The translations under genes were made by a program, and so were the position numbers. From an uncultured Saprospiraceae bacterium (GTDB lineage: Bacteria > Bacteroidota > Bacteroidia > Chitinophagales > Saprospiraceae), in assembly GCA_937921825.1 (NCBI GenBank), contig CAKZVK010000025.1, positions 21,090 through 85,089 of the forward strand: a stretch of DNA of 64,000 bases, written 5' to 3'. This document shows positions 36,672 through 46,258 of the stretch, one piece after another (the stretch's first letter is position 1; the number at the start of each line of letters is the position of its first letter). The notes below the pieces were generated by a model. That model did not search any database, was not told where the DNA came from, and was given only the letters and a program-made list of their open reading frames with translations.

Positions 36672-38688
36672 AGGCAATTTGCTTTGGGAAGCTTATAGAA
36701 GTACAGTACCCATTTAGAGAATCAGAACTCACTCTTCCTTTTAGTTGATGGACAAGATCAGATATTAACTGCATACCTACACCTGTTCCTTTTATAGTGC
36801 CATCTAGGCCTACTCCATTGTCTCTGTAAGTATATGCATATCCATCCATTTTTTCATTTAGAAAGATTTTTATAGATGGAGAGTCAATATTATTAAAAGC
36901 GTACTTCAAAGAATTTATTATTAATTCGTTAGTAATTAATGCCAAAGATGTCATTTGATTCTCATCTAAATTTAATTCATCAATTTCTACTGTCAAGTCT
37001 ATTTCTTGTCCAGCTGAATATGTAAGATCTTCAGCGATCATGTTTATAAGGTCGTCTATTTTTTTTCCTGGAGTATCAATCAGGTTATTTACGGTGGTTA
37101 AAGCTCTGAGACGCTTTTCGCTATTGAATAATTCCGAACTGACATGTGATTCCGTGGACATAGCTCTCTGATCCATCAGTAGATTAATAGCCATATTAAG
37201 ATAGCCTTTATGGCGGTGCCCCATCTCCTTGTTTTGTAAAAAAAGCATCTTATTGCTATAATTTACTTGTTTATTTAGGTTGCTAATCTCTCTGTTTCTC
37301 TTTATCACTAACCACATCATAATTATCAAAACTGCCAAGGCTATTAAAGAGCTAATAAGGAATCTTTTTTGTAAGGTCAAACGAGCTAACTTATCCTTAT
37401 TAGAATTTCGCAGATATACATTTTCTTTCTCTTTATACAAACTCTCATACTTGATTTCGGCTTGGCTGATTTGGTTTCTGATATCAACCTGACGTAATGA
37501 ATCACTATTGGTTTTTATGTCCTCTACAAAAGACAGCTGTGATTTATCATTAAGTTCAAAATAGTTTTCCATATAACCCAAAACATAACTCAGTCGGTTC
37601 TCATAATCTAGGGGACTATAAAGATCCGATGTATCCATAGCCTGGCGAAACAACTTTAGGGCGCGCCTCTTATTTCCTAACTGACTATAAGCTATGGCCT
37701 GGCTAGCTATAACATTGTCTTTAGCATCCATTTTTTTGGACATCAAGCCTTCTAGCCTATTGAAAGCTATCAAAGCAGAATCAGGTTTATTCATCTCCAA
37801 GTATAAAGATCCTGTTTCAAAATGGATGTTAAAGTGATTTGGATTTATAGCTTTTGCTCCTTGTAGATAATAGAATGCTGAATCTAACTCACCTATATCC
37901 CTATTCCAATGTGCCATATTTGTGTACATAAAGAATCTGTTATTCGGACTTATCTTTTCAGATTCTAGTGCTAGAGCTTTTCTTCCATATCTTAATGCAT
38001 TTTCTAAATCCTCTACTTGCCTGAATCCAAATGCAAGCTGACTATAACACAAGGACTCAATATTAGTAATCTTATGCCTTTGACTTACCTCTATGGCTTC
38101 CTTGTACAAAGGTGTAGAGTTATTGAACTCTCGTCTGCCTGAATAAAAATTTCCAGTATTAAACAAAGAATAAGCCAGATACAATGAATCTTCTGGCAAG
38201 CTTACCATAGTTCTGATATTGGAGAGAACGTCATTAATTTTGACAGCCTTACCCATCTTTTTGTAATGCGTAAGCAAATTTACTCTATACTTAAATGAGT
38301 ATTCCCTATCATAAACATCCGCTTTTTGTAAAAGTACTAAGAGATAACTTGCATTTTCGTCTGCAGTTAGTTCTCGCTGCAAAGCTTTGTACCTATGTTT
38401 TTGAAAATTATAAACTTTTTCATAGTCTTTGCAATATACCGTAGAGTCTAACTTTGTAATGTAGTCAATTAGTTCAGCAGACTTTTGTTTGGATAAAATA
38501 TTACACGAATCCAATACTTCTTCCAGTTGCTCACAACTAACTATTTTTCGAGCGACATCTTGACCAGGTAAGAGAAGAGTAATAAAAGATAATGCTAATA
38601 GGGTTAGGATTAATCTTGTGTTCAATCTAGTTGGAATTTGAAAACCAATATACGTTGGTAGATAGAAAAAACTACTACACAAGAACAT
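36664..38688 (-). CDS. TPR-containing sensor histidine kinase (HisKA_2 type)
   Basis: 674 residues. A hydrophobic N-terminal segment (about 27-42) serves as signal or anchor. Residues about 150-400 are tetratricopeptide repeats (SLCYSQLAFGFRQVEDLENA, MYTNMAHWNRDIGELDSAFY, VIASQAIAYSQLGNKRRALK). A membrane helix lies at about 440-460 (LISSLIALAVLIIMMWLVI). The kinase part has the acceptor His region EMGHRHKGYLNMAINLLMDQ (about 484-503), the N box ALITNELIINSLKYAF (about 581-596) and the G boxes RDNGVGLDG and GTGVGMQLISDLVHQL. It senses in the periplasm and phosphorylates the LytTR regulator. The gene is divergent from the beta-helix/Rhs genes. Confidence 0.92.
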   Translation of the reverse strand: MFLCSSFFYLPTYIGFQIPTRLNTRLILTLLALSFITLLLPGQDVARKIVSCEQLEEVLDSCNILSKQKSAELIDYITKLDSTVYCKDYEKVYNFQKHRYKALQRELTADENASYLLVLLQKADVYDREYSFKYRVNLLTHYKKMGKAVKINDVLSNIRTMVSLPEDSLYLAYSLFNTGNFYSGRREFNNSTPLYKEAIEVSQRHKITNIESLCYSQLAFGFRQVEDLENALRYGRKALALESEKISPNNRFFMYTNMAHWNRDIGELDSAFYYLQGAKAINPNHFNIHFETGSLYLEMNKPDSALIAFNRLEGLMSKKMDAKDNVIASQAIAYSQLGNKRRALKLFRQAMDTSDLYSPLDYENRLSYVLGYMENYFELNDKSQLSFVEDIKTNSDSLRQVDIRNQISQAEIKYESLYKEKENVYLRNSNKDKLARLTLQKRFLISSLIALAVLIIMMWLVIKRNREISNLNKQVNYSNKMLFLQNKEMGHRHKGYLNMAINLLMDQRAMSTESHVSSELFNSEKRLRALTTVNNLIDTPGKKIDDLINMIAEDLTYSAGQEIDLTVEIDELNLDENQMTSLALITNELIINSLKYAFNNIDSPSIKIFLNEKMDGYAYTYRDNGVGLDGTIKGTGVGMQLISDLVHQLKGRVSSDSLNGYCTSISFPKQIAYV

Positions 38689-39152
38689 TAATGCGGAGCT
38701 TTCCTCAAAATAAGTTTTTCACATCTATTTCAAGCAGAAGATTCTATCGTCTGCTTTTGAAAATTCCTTAAGTTGCTCTATAATTTCTATTCTTACTTAA
38801 TCCATGTGATTGTCATCTTAAGAAGTTTTTATTTTGTTTTTTTTACGGATTATGTATGCTCCAAAACCAACAAATGCTTGCGCTAGAATAACAAAACATC
38901 TAGTTGCAAATATCTTCGACACCACCCACCAGCATGTCAGACTAATGAATAAATAATGCTATCTAAGGGTGATTTTTGGATACCTAAGGAGTATTATTGA
39001 TTTGCTTCGTTGTTACTTGTTAAATTAAACAGTCTGTTTTTTACCTATCACTTGTAATTATAGGACAAAATATTAATACTCATTTAAGTAGAATATTACT
39101 TGATGAGAAATAAGTTCATTTTTTAACCCTGCATCGTAAATCAATTCTTATC
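38689..39152. other. Gene-free spacer between the sensor kinase and the beta-helix/Rhs genes (464 bases)
   Basis: AT-rich divergent region. No strong promoter box of the TAnnTTTG type was found on either strand. A short minus-strand frame at 38818-38922 would encode a 34-residue hydrophobic peptide ending in RKKNKIKTS, too weak to call. The region must contain the start sites for both divergent operons, so it is the place to look for binding by the LytTR regulator. Confidence 0.5.
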
Positions 39153-40223
39153 ATGTACAATCTTATTTTTTATTCCCAGAAAAACTTCCTTTTTAAATTT
39201 ATTAAGCAATGCTGGTTGTTATTGGTGCTTTTTGTCCCGGTGAGCCAGCATGCCCAATCCATCCTAAATGTAGGTGCGCATCTACAAACTGGCATAACGA
39301 ATTTTACCAACCTTCAAGATGCTATAGACTATGCTGATCCAAATGACATTATCTATGTCTATCCTGGTAATTATGGAAATGTTAATATGACTAAAAGCCT
39401 GAGGTTAATTGGAGCTGGGTATCTTAATCATGAAAACTATCCTAATGTACCTACTAACTTTTCGCAGTCTTCTTATATTTCAACTCTTACGTTTGATGGT
39501 ATTGGTAATTTATCAATGTTACAAGGATTGGATATTACAACTCTAAATCTTACTAACGTTTCTAATATTATCATAGAGGGTTGTAGTATAAATTTAGGGA
39601 CTTTTGATAATGCTATGAATTTATTGTTTATGAGGTGTCATATCGATGCCAACGAAATTCAAGGTTTTGGTGGAAATCTTTTCAAGTTTAATTTGAAACA
39701 AAACATAGACCTACAGTTTGAAAACTGTATTCTGTTAACCACTGGTACTAACGTAAATCTGTTTCGTGGAGGTATTGGAACTTTAACCTTTAATAGATGT
39801 ATTATTAATGGAAGAGTATCACCTGGATCTAGCATAAATGTAGTTGTACACAATTCCATAGTTCTAAGTAATTCCTCGTTTAATCCTGTTCCTATATTTA
39901 GTAATTCTATTTTTGAGTCAACTTCTCCTTTCTTTCCATGTAATGATCCTGACTTTTTATGTGGTATATCTTCAGATACATTATTTGCTGGTTTTCCAGC
40001 TGACCCCCAATATTCTTTTGATTCAAAATATCAGCTTGACATAAACTCTCCTGCATTGAATTTTGCTAGTGACGGTGGCGACTGTGGTGTCTATGGTGGG
40101 GATTATCCTTATATCCCCTCTGGCATACCACCGATTCCATTCATCTATGAGTTTGATGCTGACCACCAAGGAACCACAGGAGGTGGAATTGATGTGAACA
40201 TTAAGGTTAAATCTCAAGACTAG
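39153..40223 (+). CDS. Exported right-handed beta-helix-like protein
   Basis: 356 residues. A signal peptide ends near residue 35 (WLLLVLFVPVSQHAQS). The body opens with NLQDAIDYADPNDIIYVYPG (about 52-71), the usual entry of a pectate-lyase-like parallel beta-helix (tandem NDI-hydrophobic turns), followed by short strand repeats (SLRLIGAGYL, LTFDGIGNLSML, LNLTNVSNIIIEGC, LLFMRCHIDA, LTFNRCIINGRV). No catalytic residues are recognisable, so a binding or scaffold role is more likely than an enzyme. It ends 4 bases before the Rhs gene and is surely cotranscribed with it. The C-terminus (EFDADHQGTTGGGIDVNIK) has no sorting domain that I recognise. Confidence 0.78.
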   Translation: MYNLIFYSQKNFLFKFIKQCWLLLVLFVPVSQHAQSILNVGAHLQTGITNFTNLQDAIDYADPNDIIYVYPGNYGNVNMTKSLRLIGAGYLNHENYPNVPTNFSQSSYISTLTFDGIGNLSMLQGLDITTLNLTNVSNIIIEGCSINLGTFDNAMNLLFMRCHIDANEIQGFGGNLFKFNLKQNIDLQFENCILLTTGTNVNLFRGGIGTLTFNRCIINGRVSPGSSINVVVHNSIVLSNSSFNPVPIFSNSIFESTSPFFPCNDPDFLCGISSDTLFAGFPADPQYSFDSKYQLDINSPALNFASDGGDCGVYGGDYPYIPSGIPPIPFIYEFDADHQGTTGGGIDVNIKVKSQD

Positions 40224-40227
40224 CAAT

Positions 40228-43200
40228 ATGGTATTAGGAATTATTGCTTTTCTATGGGTTAGTCTTGTAGGAAACTCAGAGATATCTTATGTAGATGTGA
40301 ATTATAAACCTGATGTCACGAGGGCCAATTTCTCCTTAGACTCATTGCCAGATCTTACCTTATTGGAGTATTTTTTAGACAATGATCCAGGGTATGGTCA
40401 AGGGATTCACATTAGCTTTCCTATAGGTACTACAGACATAGACACAACCTTAAATCTATCATTAGCTGGCGTATCAGAAGGTATACACATTCTTTTTCTG
40501 AGAGTGCAAGATGATAATGGTAGTTGGTCTCATAGTCAAAAAAGGATAATTTACGTCACAGATATTACGTCTCCAAACAACAAGGTCTTGGAGCGAATTG
40601 AATATTTTATCGATAACGATCCAGGCTACGGTCAAGGAATCTCACTTCCTATTGTAGACTCATTAGATAATATACAAACCTATAATATCGACTTGAGTCA
40701 GTTGAACGCAGGTATACATATACTGAACGTTAGAGCAAAAGATACTTTTGGCCAATGGTCCCTTAACCAAGAGCGATTATTCTATGTAACGGTAGCATCT
40801 GGTGGCACGAAAGAAGTAGTAGAAGTAGAGTACTTTATTAATGTTGATCCAGGCCAAGGTATGGCCAATCAAATATCTGACCCTTCTATTCCAGGTGTGG
40901 ACTTAGACTTGGAATTTGTAGCTACAGACCCTGCTGACGGTGGAAGTCATACTGTCTATAGTAGAGCAAAAGATAGTGATGGGATGTGGTCATTTATTGT
41001 AAGTGATACTTTAGTTGAGTCCGATAATCAGATAGAAGTTACATATCCAAATGGTGGCCAGGGATTCATGGCAGGTACAGGAACAATCAGTAATATCAAT
41101 TGGGATACAACTAATGTCGTGGGAAATGTTGATATTTTATTAACGCATCCTAATGGACAAATAGTAGAAACTATCGTAAGCAACATTGATCCCCAAGGAC
41201 CTTATGCATCTAGTTGGCCTATTCCAGCTTATATCAATGCAGGACCTTATCGTATCTTGATTAGAGACAGTAACATTCATAGTATATCTGATCTATCTGA
41301 TAATACATTTACAATAAACAACCCTACTGGAAGCTGTGATAATTTTACAGATCTCTATGTGCCTAGTCCAGTATTGGATGCTGCATCTTGCCTATGCAGC
41401 AATGACTATGTTGATCCTCAGGATTATGCGCATAATAACACATATGGTGTAAATCCAACAGAAGATATACTAAGGGCAGATTTGGCTAAGCTTGTCTATT
41501 TATCCATCTACCAGGGAGACAGTATTTCTCCGGCAGAATTCTATCCTGTTCCATTCTTAGACTTACAAGAAGCTAATGAACCATATTTTAGATATGCTAA
41601 GGCATTGAGCTATTTAGAGTACGATGATGAAGTGACACCATTCAATCGTGACTTTATTAATTTTAGACCCTTTGACAAGATAGAGTTTAAGTATGCTGCT
41701 AAAGTCATAACTGAAGCTTATGACTTTACTATCAATCAAAACACCACAGGACCAATCCTCAGTGTTCCAGAGACAGATGAAGCTTATAAATATCTACAGA
41801 CATTATCATCTATGGGCCTATTACAGAATGTCATTAATCAAGATGCTAATGACTTTGCTGATAGACAGGATATATTTTTGGTCTTGCATAATATATTGAA
41901 TGCATGTAGTTCTGACTGTACGCCTACTTGTCTTGATCCTTCACCTACTGCAGATGATTATTTTATGCCTGGCAATTTTACACCTTTCAATTTATCGAGA
42001 TCCTTTTCTATGCAGGAGGGATATTTTGACAATTATTCAATGACCAGTTACAGCATTCCATCAATTGGTCTACCCTTAGAATTTTCGCATAAGTATTGCT
42101 CTCATTTGACCTTGCTTCAGAAACCATTAAGAAGGATAGAACCCTTAGGCACTGGATGGACACATAGTTATAATTCATATATCATCAAAGAAAATGGATG
42201 GACAGAACAAGGAGCTAGTTTTGATGATAATTGGATCGTATTTTGGCCAGGAGGAAATATGCACTTTTATTCTGGTGCAGACTTAGAACCATTGTCAGAT
42301 AGAGTCTATGATAGGTTTAAGATTATTGGCGATAGCATGATTACAATCACCAAACTTAATCAGATCGTATATGCTTACGAAAAATTCACTTTGCCATCTG
42401 GTGAGGAAATCTATCTACTTGATGAAATTAAGGATAGAAATAATAATAAGGTAGACATTGTTAATGAGTTAGCGATTATCCCACGTATAGATAAGGTAAT
42501 CGGTCCTGCAGGTAGAGTATTAGATTTTAATTACGTATCTCCTGGGTTCAATAAGATAGAATCTATTGATGATATTGCTGGAGGTAGAACAGTCTATTTC
42601 AATGTAGATTCAGACGATAATCTTTTGAGCTATACGGATGCAAAAAGCAATGTAACTACTTATCAATATGAAGATACTAATGACCCATTGACTGATCCCC
42701 TTGATCATTTGTTGTATTCTATTACTAGGCCTGAAGGGAATATCATTAAGAATACTTATAACAATGGTTTTATTTCAAGTCATCAATTAGGCTCTAATGT
42801 TCCATCAACAACTTCTGTACAGTATGATTATTCAAATCCTGCATTATCTTTAGTATCCACACATACCGATGCGGAGGGGTTAGTAACAACAAGCGGATAT
42901 AATCACGTGGGTTATATGACATCCAGTCAATCTGGAGTAACCAATATCGACTTCAGTTATAACAACAGCTCTGACGAATCTTTAGTCACCAATGTGAATG
43001 AGAATGGCTTAGATGCCAGCTTTACTTATAATGATAATGGACTTGTTACTTCAATCAATTTCCCTCTTGGTATAACGAATGTTTATACTTATACAGCATT
43101 GAACGATATCAAGACTATTACCGATCCTGAAGGGAGTACTACCACCTATGGTTATAAAAATAGTAATCTATCGTTCATCGAAGATAACCTAGGATTTAAG

Positions 43201-45267
43201 AGTCATTACTTTTATGATAATTCTGGGCTTTTACAAAATGTTAGAAGTCCGGAACTAATAGATGTAGACTATACCTATGATAATTACGGCAATATGCTTT
43301 CTTCATCTCTTCCACTAGGTATCGTTAGTACATATGATTATGATGCAATAGGCCGTCTTGAAAAAAACACAAATGCTTTGTCTCAGATTGCTGAATTTGT
43401 ATATGACAACAATGACCTAGTAGTAAATAGAACACGATTTGCATCAGTAGGAAACAAAGTAAATAACTACATCTATGATGGAAATAATAATCTATTGTCT
43501 GTAGATGCGAATGGTCAAGTAACTAGCATGACTTACAACAATCGGGACTTAATGGATTCAATGACTTTTGGAGATGATGCTAAGGTGTATGAGTATCGAG
43601 ATGACGATCTGTTAGAGAATTTTACTAGACCTGATGGCACAGTATTGAATCATCAGTACGATATCGATGGTCGTGTCCTCTATGATGGATATGCTCATTA
43701 TACTTATGACAGTCTTTCTAACTTGACGACAATAGCAAGGGCAGATACTACATTCTTCAATTATGATGGAATAAATAGATTACAATCATACACGGATATA
43801 TATGACCAGACCGTCAGCTACACGTATGATCTCAACGGCAATGTCACCGAAATCTTATATCCAGATGGCTACTTAGTAGAATACTCATATGATGATAATA
43901 ATCGGTTAGTAGAAACAGCCTTCAATTCTGGAGCCTTATCTATTGACTACGAATACTTAGACGATGGGAGATTGTCTGCCATAGACCTACCGAATGGTGT
44001 CACTACGCATTACGGATACGATGATGCAGGTCGCTTAGCATCTATGCTTACAACTAGAAGTAGTGGTGATACGATTTGTTCTTATGTCTATACATTAGAT
44101 GCATTAGGCAATCATATAAATGTGCAATCATATGAACCCTACAACATGCCTCCTCCCCTAACTTCCCTACTATACGACGGGACATATAATAATGAAAATG
44201 AAGTACAGAGTTATGGAGGGAGTGAATTCATGCACAACCCTAATGGAGAGCAAGAAATGAAAAATGGTAGAATGATGAATTTTGATGTAGCCGGTATGAT
44301 CACTTCGAATGGCAATCGCCATTATCAATACGATGCATTAAAGCTCTTACGAGAAGCTGATAGAGCTGGAGAAGTGAAGCGATATGCTTGGGACATCAGA
44401 GGTATGGGAAATATCATTAAAGAATATGATTCTAGTGGTTCTGCCTTATATTATTATATACACGGTGTCGGACTTAATGCGAGAGTTAATGCCAATGATA
44501 CGCAACAAGTACATTATTGCCATAGCGACTATAGAGGCAGCGTGGTGGCAATGACGAATGCCACAGACTCTATTACTCACAAATACCAATACCTCCCTTA
44601 CGGTATGATCACACAACAAGAGGAAGAAGACGCTAATCCATTTAAATATGTCGGACAATGGGGAGTGATGCATGAGGGTGGCCATCATTATTACATGAGA
44701 GCAAGACAGTATGATGCAGAAGCTGGACGATTTTTGAGTGAGGACCCAGTATGGAATGCGAACCTTTATCAGTATGCGGGGAATAATCCTATTTCTTTTA
44801 TCGATCCAACTGGTGAAGTATTTATGGGAAATAATGCATATACTGATCAAGGGGATCATAAATTTAGTCCTAAAGTTGATCCACTTGTCAGAGGATCATA
44901 TACTTATGAAAATGGGCCAGTGGGACAGTTTATTTCTTTGTTTTATAATACTACATCTAACAATACTTCAAATACTCAATATGGGAATAACCAAGTAATA
45001 AGCCAAGAGTCTTCTTATCAAGAAGATCAATCATTTCGTCATAACGAAGAACCTGAATGGGTGAAAATATTGAGGGAAAGAAATTTGTATATTAAAAATT
45101 TGCAATCGTCACTTAAAGAACTGGAAGAAAAAGAAATTGGAATAATTTTTTTAGTACGTGAATCAAAAAAAAATAATGAGCCCGAGGAGTTAAAGCGTTG
45201 GTTAAAAAGATTGAGAATAACTAGAACTAAAATAACTCATCTAAAACAAGCTCTAAATAAAACTTAA
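40228..45267 (+). CDS. Giant Rhs/YD-repeat protein with N-terminal repeats and an unassigned C-terminal tail
   Basis: 1679 residues. A weak signal-like N-terminus is followed by three repeats near residues 46, 125 and 200, two with YFxDNDPGYGQG and one with YFINVDPGQGM, each followed by a beta-domain ending in a W-S motif. A Ig/Ser-Thr-protein-type domain (VTYPNGGQGFMAGTGTISNI, about 271-290) and an SLH-like region (RADLAKLVYLS, about 412) come next. YD/RHS repeats run from about 700 to 1400 (TYDNYGNMLSS, YDDAGRLASML, YDYDAIGRLEK). The core YRGSVVAMTNATDSITHKYQ to RARQYDAEAGRFLSEDP and NPISFIDPTGE (about 1434-1527) ends the shell. The last 150 residues have no known domain to me and a charged helical end. 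Rhs shells often encapsulate a toxin tail; delivery and target here are unknown. Confidence 0.88.
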   Translation: MVLGIIAFLWVSLVGNSEISYVDVNYKPDVTRANFSLDSLPDLTLLEYFLDNDPGYGQGIHISFPIGTTDIDTTLNLSLAGVSEGIHILFLRVQDDNGSWSHSQKRIIYVTDITSPNNKVLERIEYFIDNDPGYGQGISLPIVDSLDNIQTYNIDLSQLNAGIHILNVRAKDTFGQWSLNQERLFYVTVASGGTKEVVEVEYFINVDPGQGMANQISDPSIPGVDLDLEFVATDPADGGSHTVYSRAKDSDGMWSFIVSDTLVESDNQIEVTYPNGGQGFMAGTGTISNINWDTTNVVGNVDILLTHPNGQIVETIVSNIDPQGPYASSWPIPAYINAGPYRILIRDSNIHSISDLSDNTFTINNPTGSCDNFTDLYVPSPVLDAASCLCSNDYVDPQDYAHNNTYGVNPTEDILRADLAKLVYLSIYQGDSISPAEFYPVPFLDLQEANEPYFRYAKALSYLEYDDEVTPFNRDFINFRPFDKIEFKYAAKVITEAYDFTINQNTTGPILSVPETDEAYKYLQTLSSMGLLQNVINQDANDFADRQDIFLVLHNILNACSSDCTPTCLDPSPTADDYFMPGNFTPFNLSRSFSMQEGYFDNYSMTSYSIPSIGLPLEFSHKYCSHLTLLQKPLRRIEPLGTGWTHSYNSYIIKENGWTEQGASFDDNWIVFWPGGNMHFYSGADLEPLSDRVYDRFKIIGDSMITITKLNQIVYAYEKFTLPSGEEIYLLDEIKDRNNNKVDIVNELAIIPRIDKVIGPAGRVLDFNYVSPGFNKIESIDDIAGGRTVYFNVDSDDNLLSYTDAKSNVTTYQYEDTNDPLTDPLDHLLYSITRPEGNIIKNTYNNGFISSHQLGSNVPSTTSVQYDYSNPALSLVSTHTDAEGLVTTSGYNHVGYMTSSQSGVTNIDFSYNNSSDESLVTNVNENGLDASFTYNDNGLVTSINFPLGITNVYTYTALNDIKTITDPEGSTTTYGYKNSNLSFIEDNLGFKSHYFYDNSGLLQNVRSPELIDVDYTYDNYGNMLSSSLPLGIVSTYDYDAIGRLEKNTNALSQIAEFVYDNNDLVVNRTRFASVGNKVNNYIYDGNNNLLSVDANGQVTSMTYNNRDLMDSMTFGDDAKVYEYRDDDLLENFTRPDGTVLNHQYDIDGRVLYDGYAHYTYDSLSNLTTIARADTTFFNYDGINRLQSYTDIYDQTVSYTYDLNGNVTEILYPDGYLVEYSYDDNNRLVETAFNSGALSIDYEYLDDGRLSAIDLPNGVTTHYGYDDAGRLASMLTTRSSGDTICSYVYTLDALGNHINVQSYEPYNMPPPLTSLLYDGTYNNENEVQSYGGSEFMHNPNGEQEMKNGRMMNFDVAGMITSNGNRHYQYDALKLLREADRAGEVKRYAWDIRGMGNIIKEYDSSGSALYYYIHGVGLNARVNANDTQQVHYCHSDYRGSVVAMTNATDSITHKYQYLPYGMITQQEEEDANPFKYVGQWGVMHEGGHHYYMRARQYDAEAGRFLSEDPVWNANLYQYAGNNPISFIDPTGEVFMGNNAYTDQGDHKFSPKVDPLVRGSYTYENGPVGQFISLFYNTTSNNTSNTQYGNNQVISQESSYQEDQSFRHNEEPEWVKILRERNLYIKNLQSSLKELEEKEIGIIFLVRESKKNNEPEELKRWLKRLRITRTKITHLKQALNKT
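45165..45173 (+). repeat. Nine-A homopolymer tract inside the Rhs C-terminal tail
   Basis: Nine A residues occur in the coding sequence near codon 1647 of the Rhs gene. One added A creates the stop pair TAA TGA directly after the tract, so slippage would truncate the final 31 or so residues. Confidence 0.6.
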
Positions 45268-45281
45268 AATAGATTAATAAA

Positions 45282-46163
45282 ATGGGCAAAGTGTTACTTT
45301 TTATAATTGCATTTTTTAATTATTTAGTTTGCCAGGGGCAATCCTACACCTACGACGACTACAATCGATTAACATCCGCAACTTATGGTGATGGCAGCTC
45401 TGTTAATTACCAATACGACATCCACGATAACAGAACACAATATGTCGTCATGGGTAACTGCATTATGTTGTCTTCAATGTCTAATGCTAGCGCTACAGGG
45501 TTCGAAATCGGACTGAGTTCTTGGATACAAGATACTACAGATGGGAGTAACTGGACCTTGTATGAAGGTGCAACTTCCACAACTGGAACAGGACCCAATA
45601 GTGCATCTGAGAATAAGCAATACCTATATACTGAGTCTTCTAATGGCAATGCTAATAAAACCTTCGTATTAGAATCACCTTGCTTTGATCTGAATGGCTT
45701 AGCCTCTGCTAACTTTACTATGGATTATCATATGCTTGGCCATAATATCGGAAACTTAGCTGTACACTTATCGAATGACGGGGGATTAAGCTATACACCT
45801 TTAGCACCTAATATCAGCGGGAATCAAGGGGATCAGTGGCATGCTATAGGACTGAATCTTGATAATTACTTAACTGATCAAATAAAGATTAGAATTATCG
45901 GAACGACTGGTTCTGGAGAAGCTAGTGATATTGCAATAGACAACCTTAGTTTGGACGGAGACATTTGTCCTGAGCATCTTACAGTAACAACAATAACACA
46001 AGACATCTACGAATCTCAAAGCACTATTACAACTTTAGGAGATGTTATCATTAATCCTAATGAGAATATAGAATTTAGATCAAATGTTATTTATCTAAAT
46101 TCTGAATTTGAAGTTAAACAAGGAGCGGTATTTACAATAACAATAGATCCTTGCTCTAATTAA
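45282..46163 (+). CDS. Secreted protein with one Rhs-type repeat and a MAM-like domain
   Basis: 293 residues. A signal peptide (VLLFIIAFFNYLVCQGQ) leads straight into one YD/Rhs repeat pair, SYTYDDYNRLTSATYGDGSS then NYQYDIHDNRTQYV (about 21-55). Residues about 70-230 look like a MAM/concanavalin-like domain (GFEIGLSSWIQDTTDGSNWT, FVLESPCFDLNGLASANFTM, DIAIDNLSLDG). The end VIINPNENIEFRSNVIYLNS and FEVKQGAVFTITIDPCSN is the strand pattern often found at the C-terminus of Bacteroidota surface proteins. It follows the Rhs gene by 14 bases. It looks like a piece of an Rhs array recombined onto a secreted binding domain, or a dedicated partner. Confidence 0.8.
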   Translation: MGKVLLFIIAFFNYLVCQGQSYTYDDYNRLTSATYGDGSSVNYQYDIHDNRTQYVVMGNCIMLSSMSNASATGFEIGLSSWIQDTTDGSNWTLYEGATSTTGTGPNSASENKQYLYTESSNGNANKTFVLESPCFDLNGLASANFTMDYHMLGHNIGNLAVHLSNDGGLSYTPLAPNISGNQGDQWHAIGLNLDNYLTDQIKIRIIGTTGSGEASDIAIDNLSLDGDICPEHLTVTTITQDIYESQSTITTLGDVIINPNENIEFRSNVIYLNSEFEVKQGAVFTITIDPCSN

Positions 46164-46258
46164 TCAAGAAGATACTTCAATGTGTATGCCCTAATAAGGG
46201 GCTAAACTTATCTCTGATCATTTAGGTTTTCACAGCTTGGTGGAGGCTCAGTTGACAG

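Noticed and set aside
38818..38922. Minus-strand frame for a 34-residue hydrophobic peptide
   Set aside because: It has only a GTG start, is very short, and the open frame continues upstream to a stop without a better start. It could be a remnant, but support is too thin.
46180..46206. GCCC-taataag-GGGC as terminator after the Rhs/MAM gene
   Set aside because: Only a 4-bp stem and no T-run follows.
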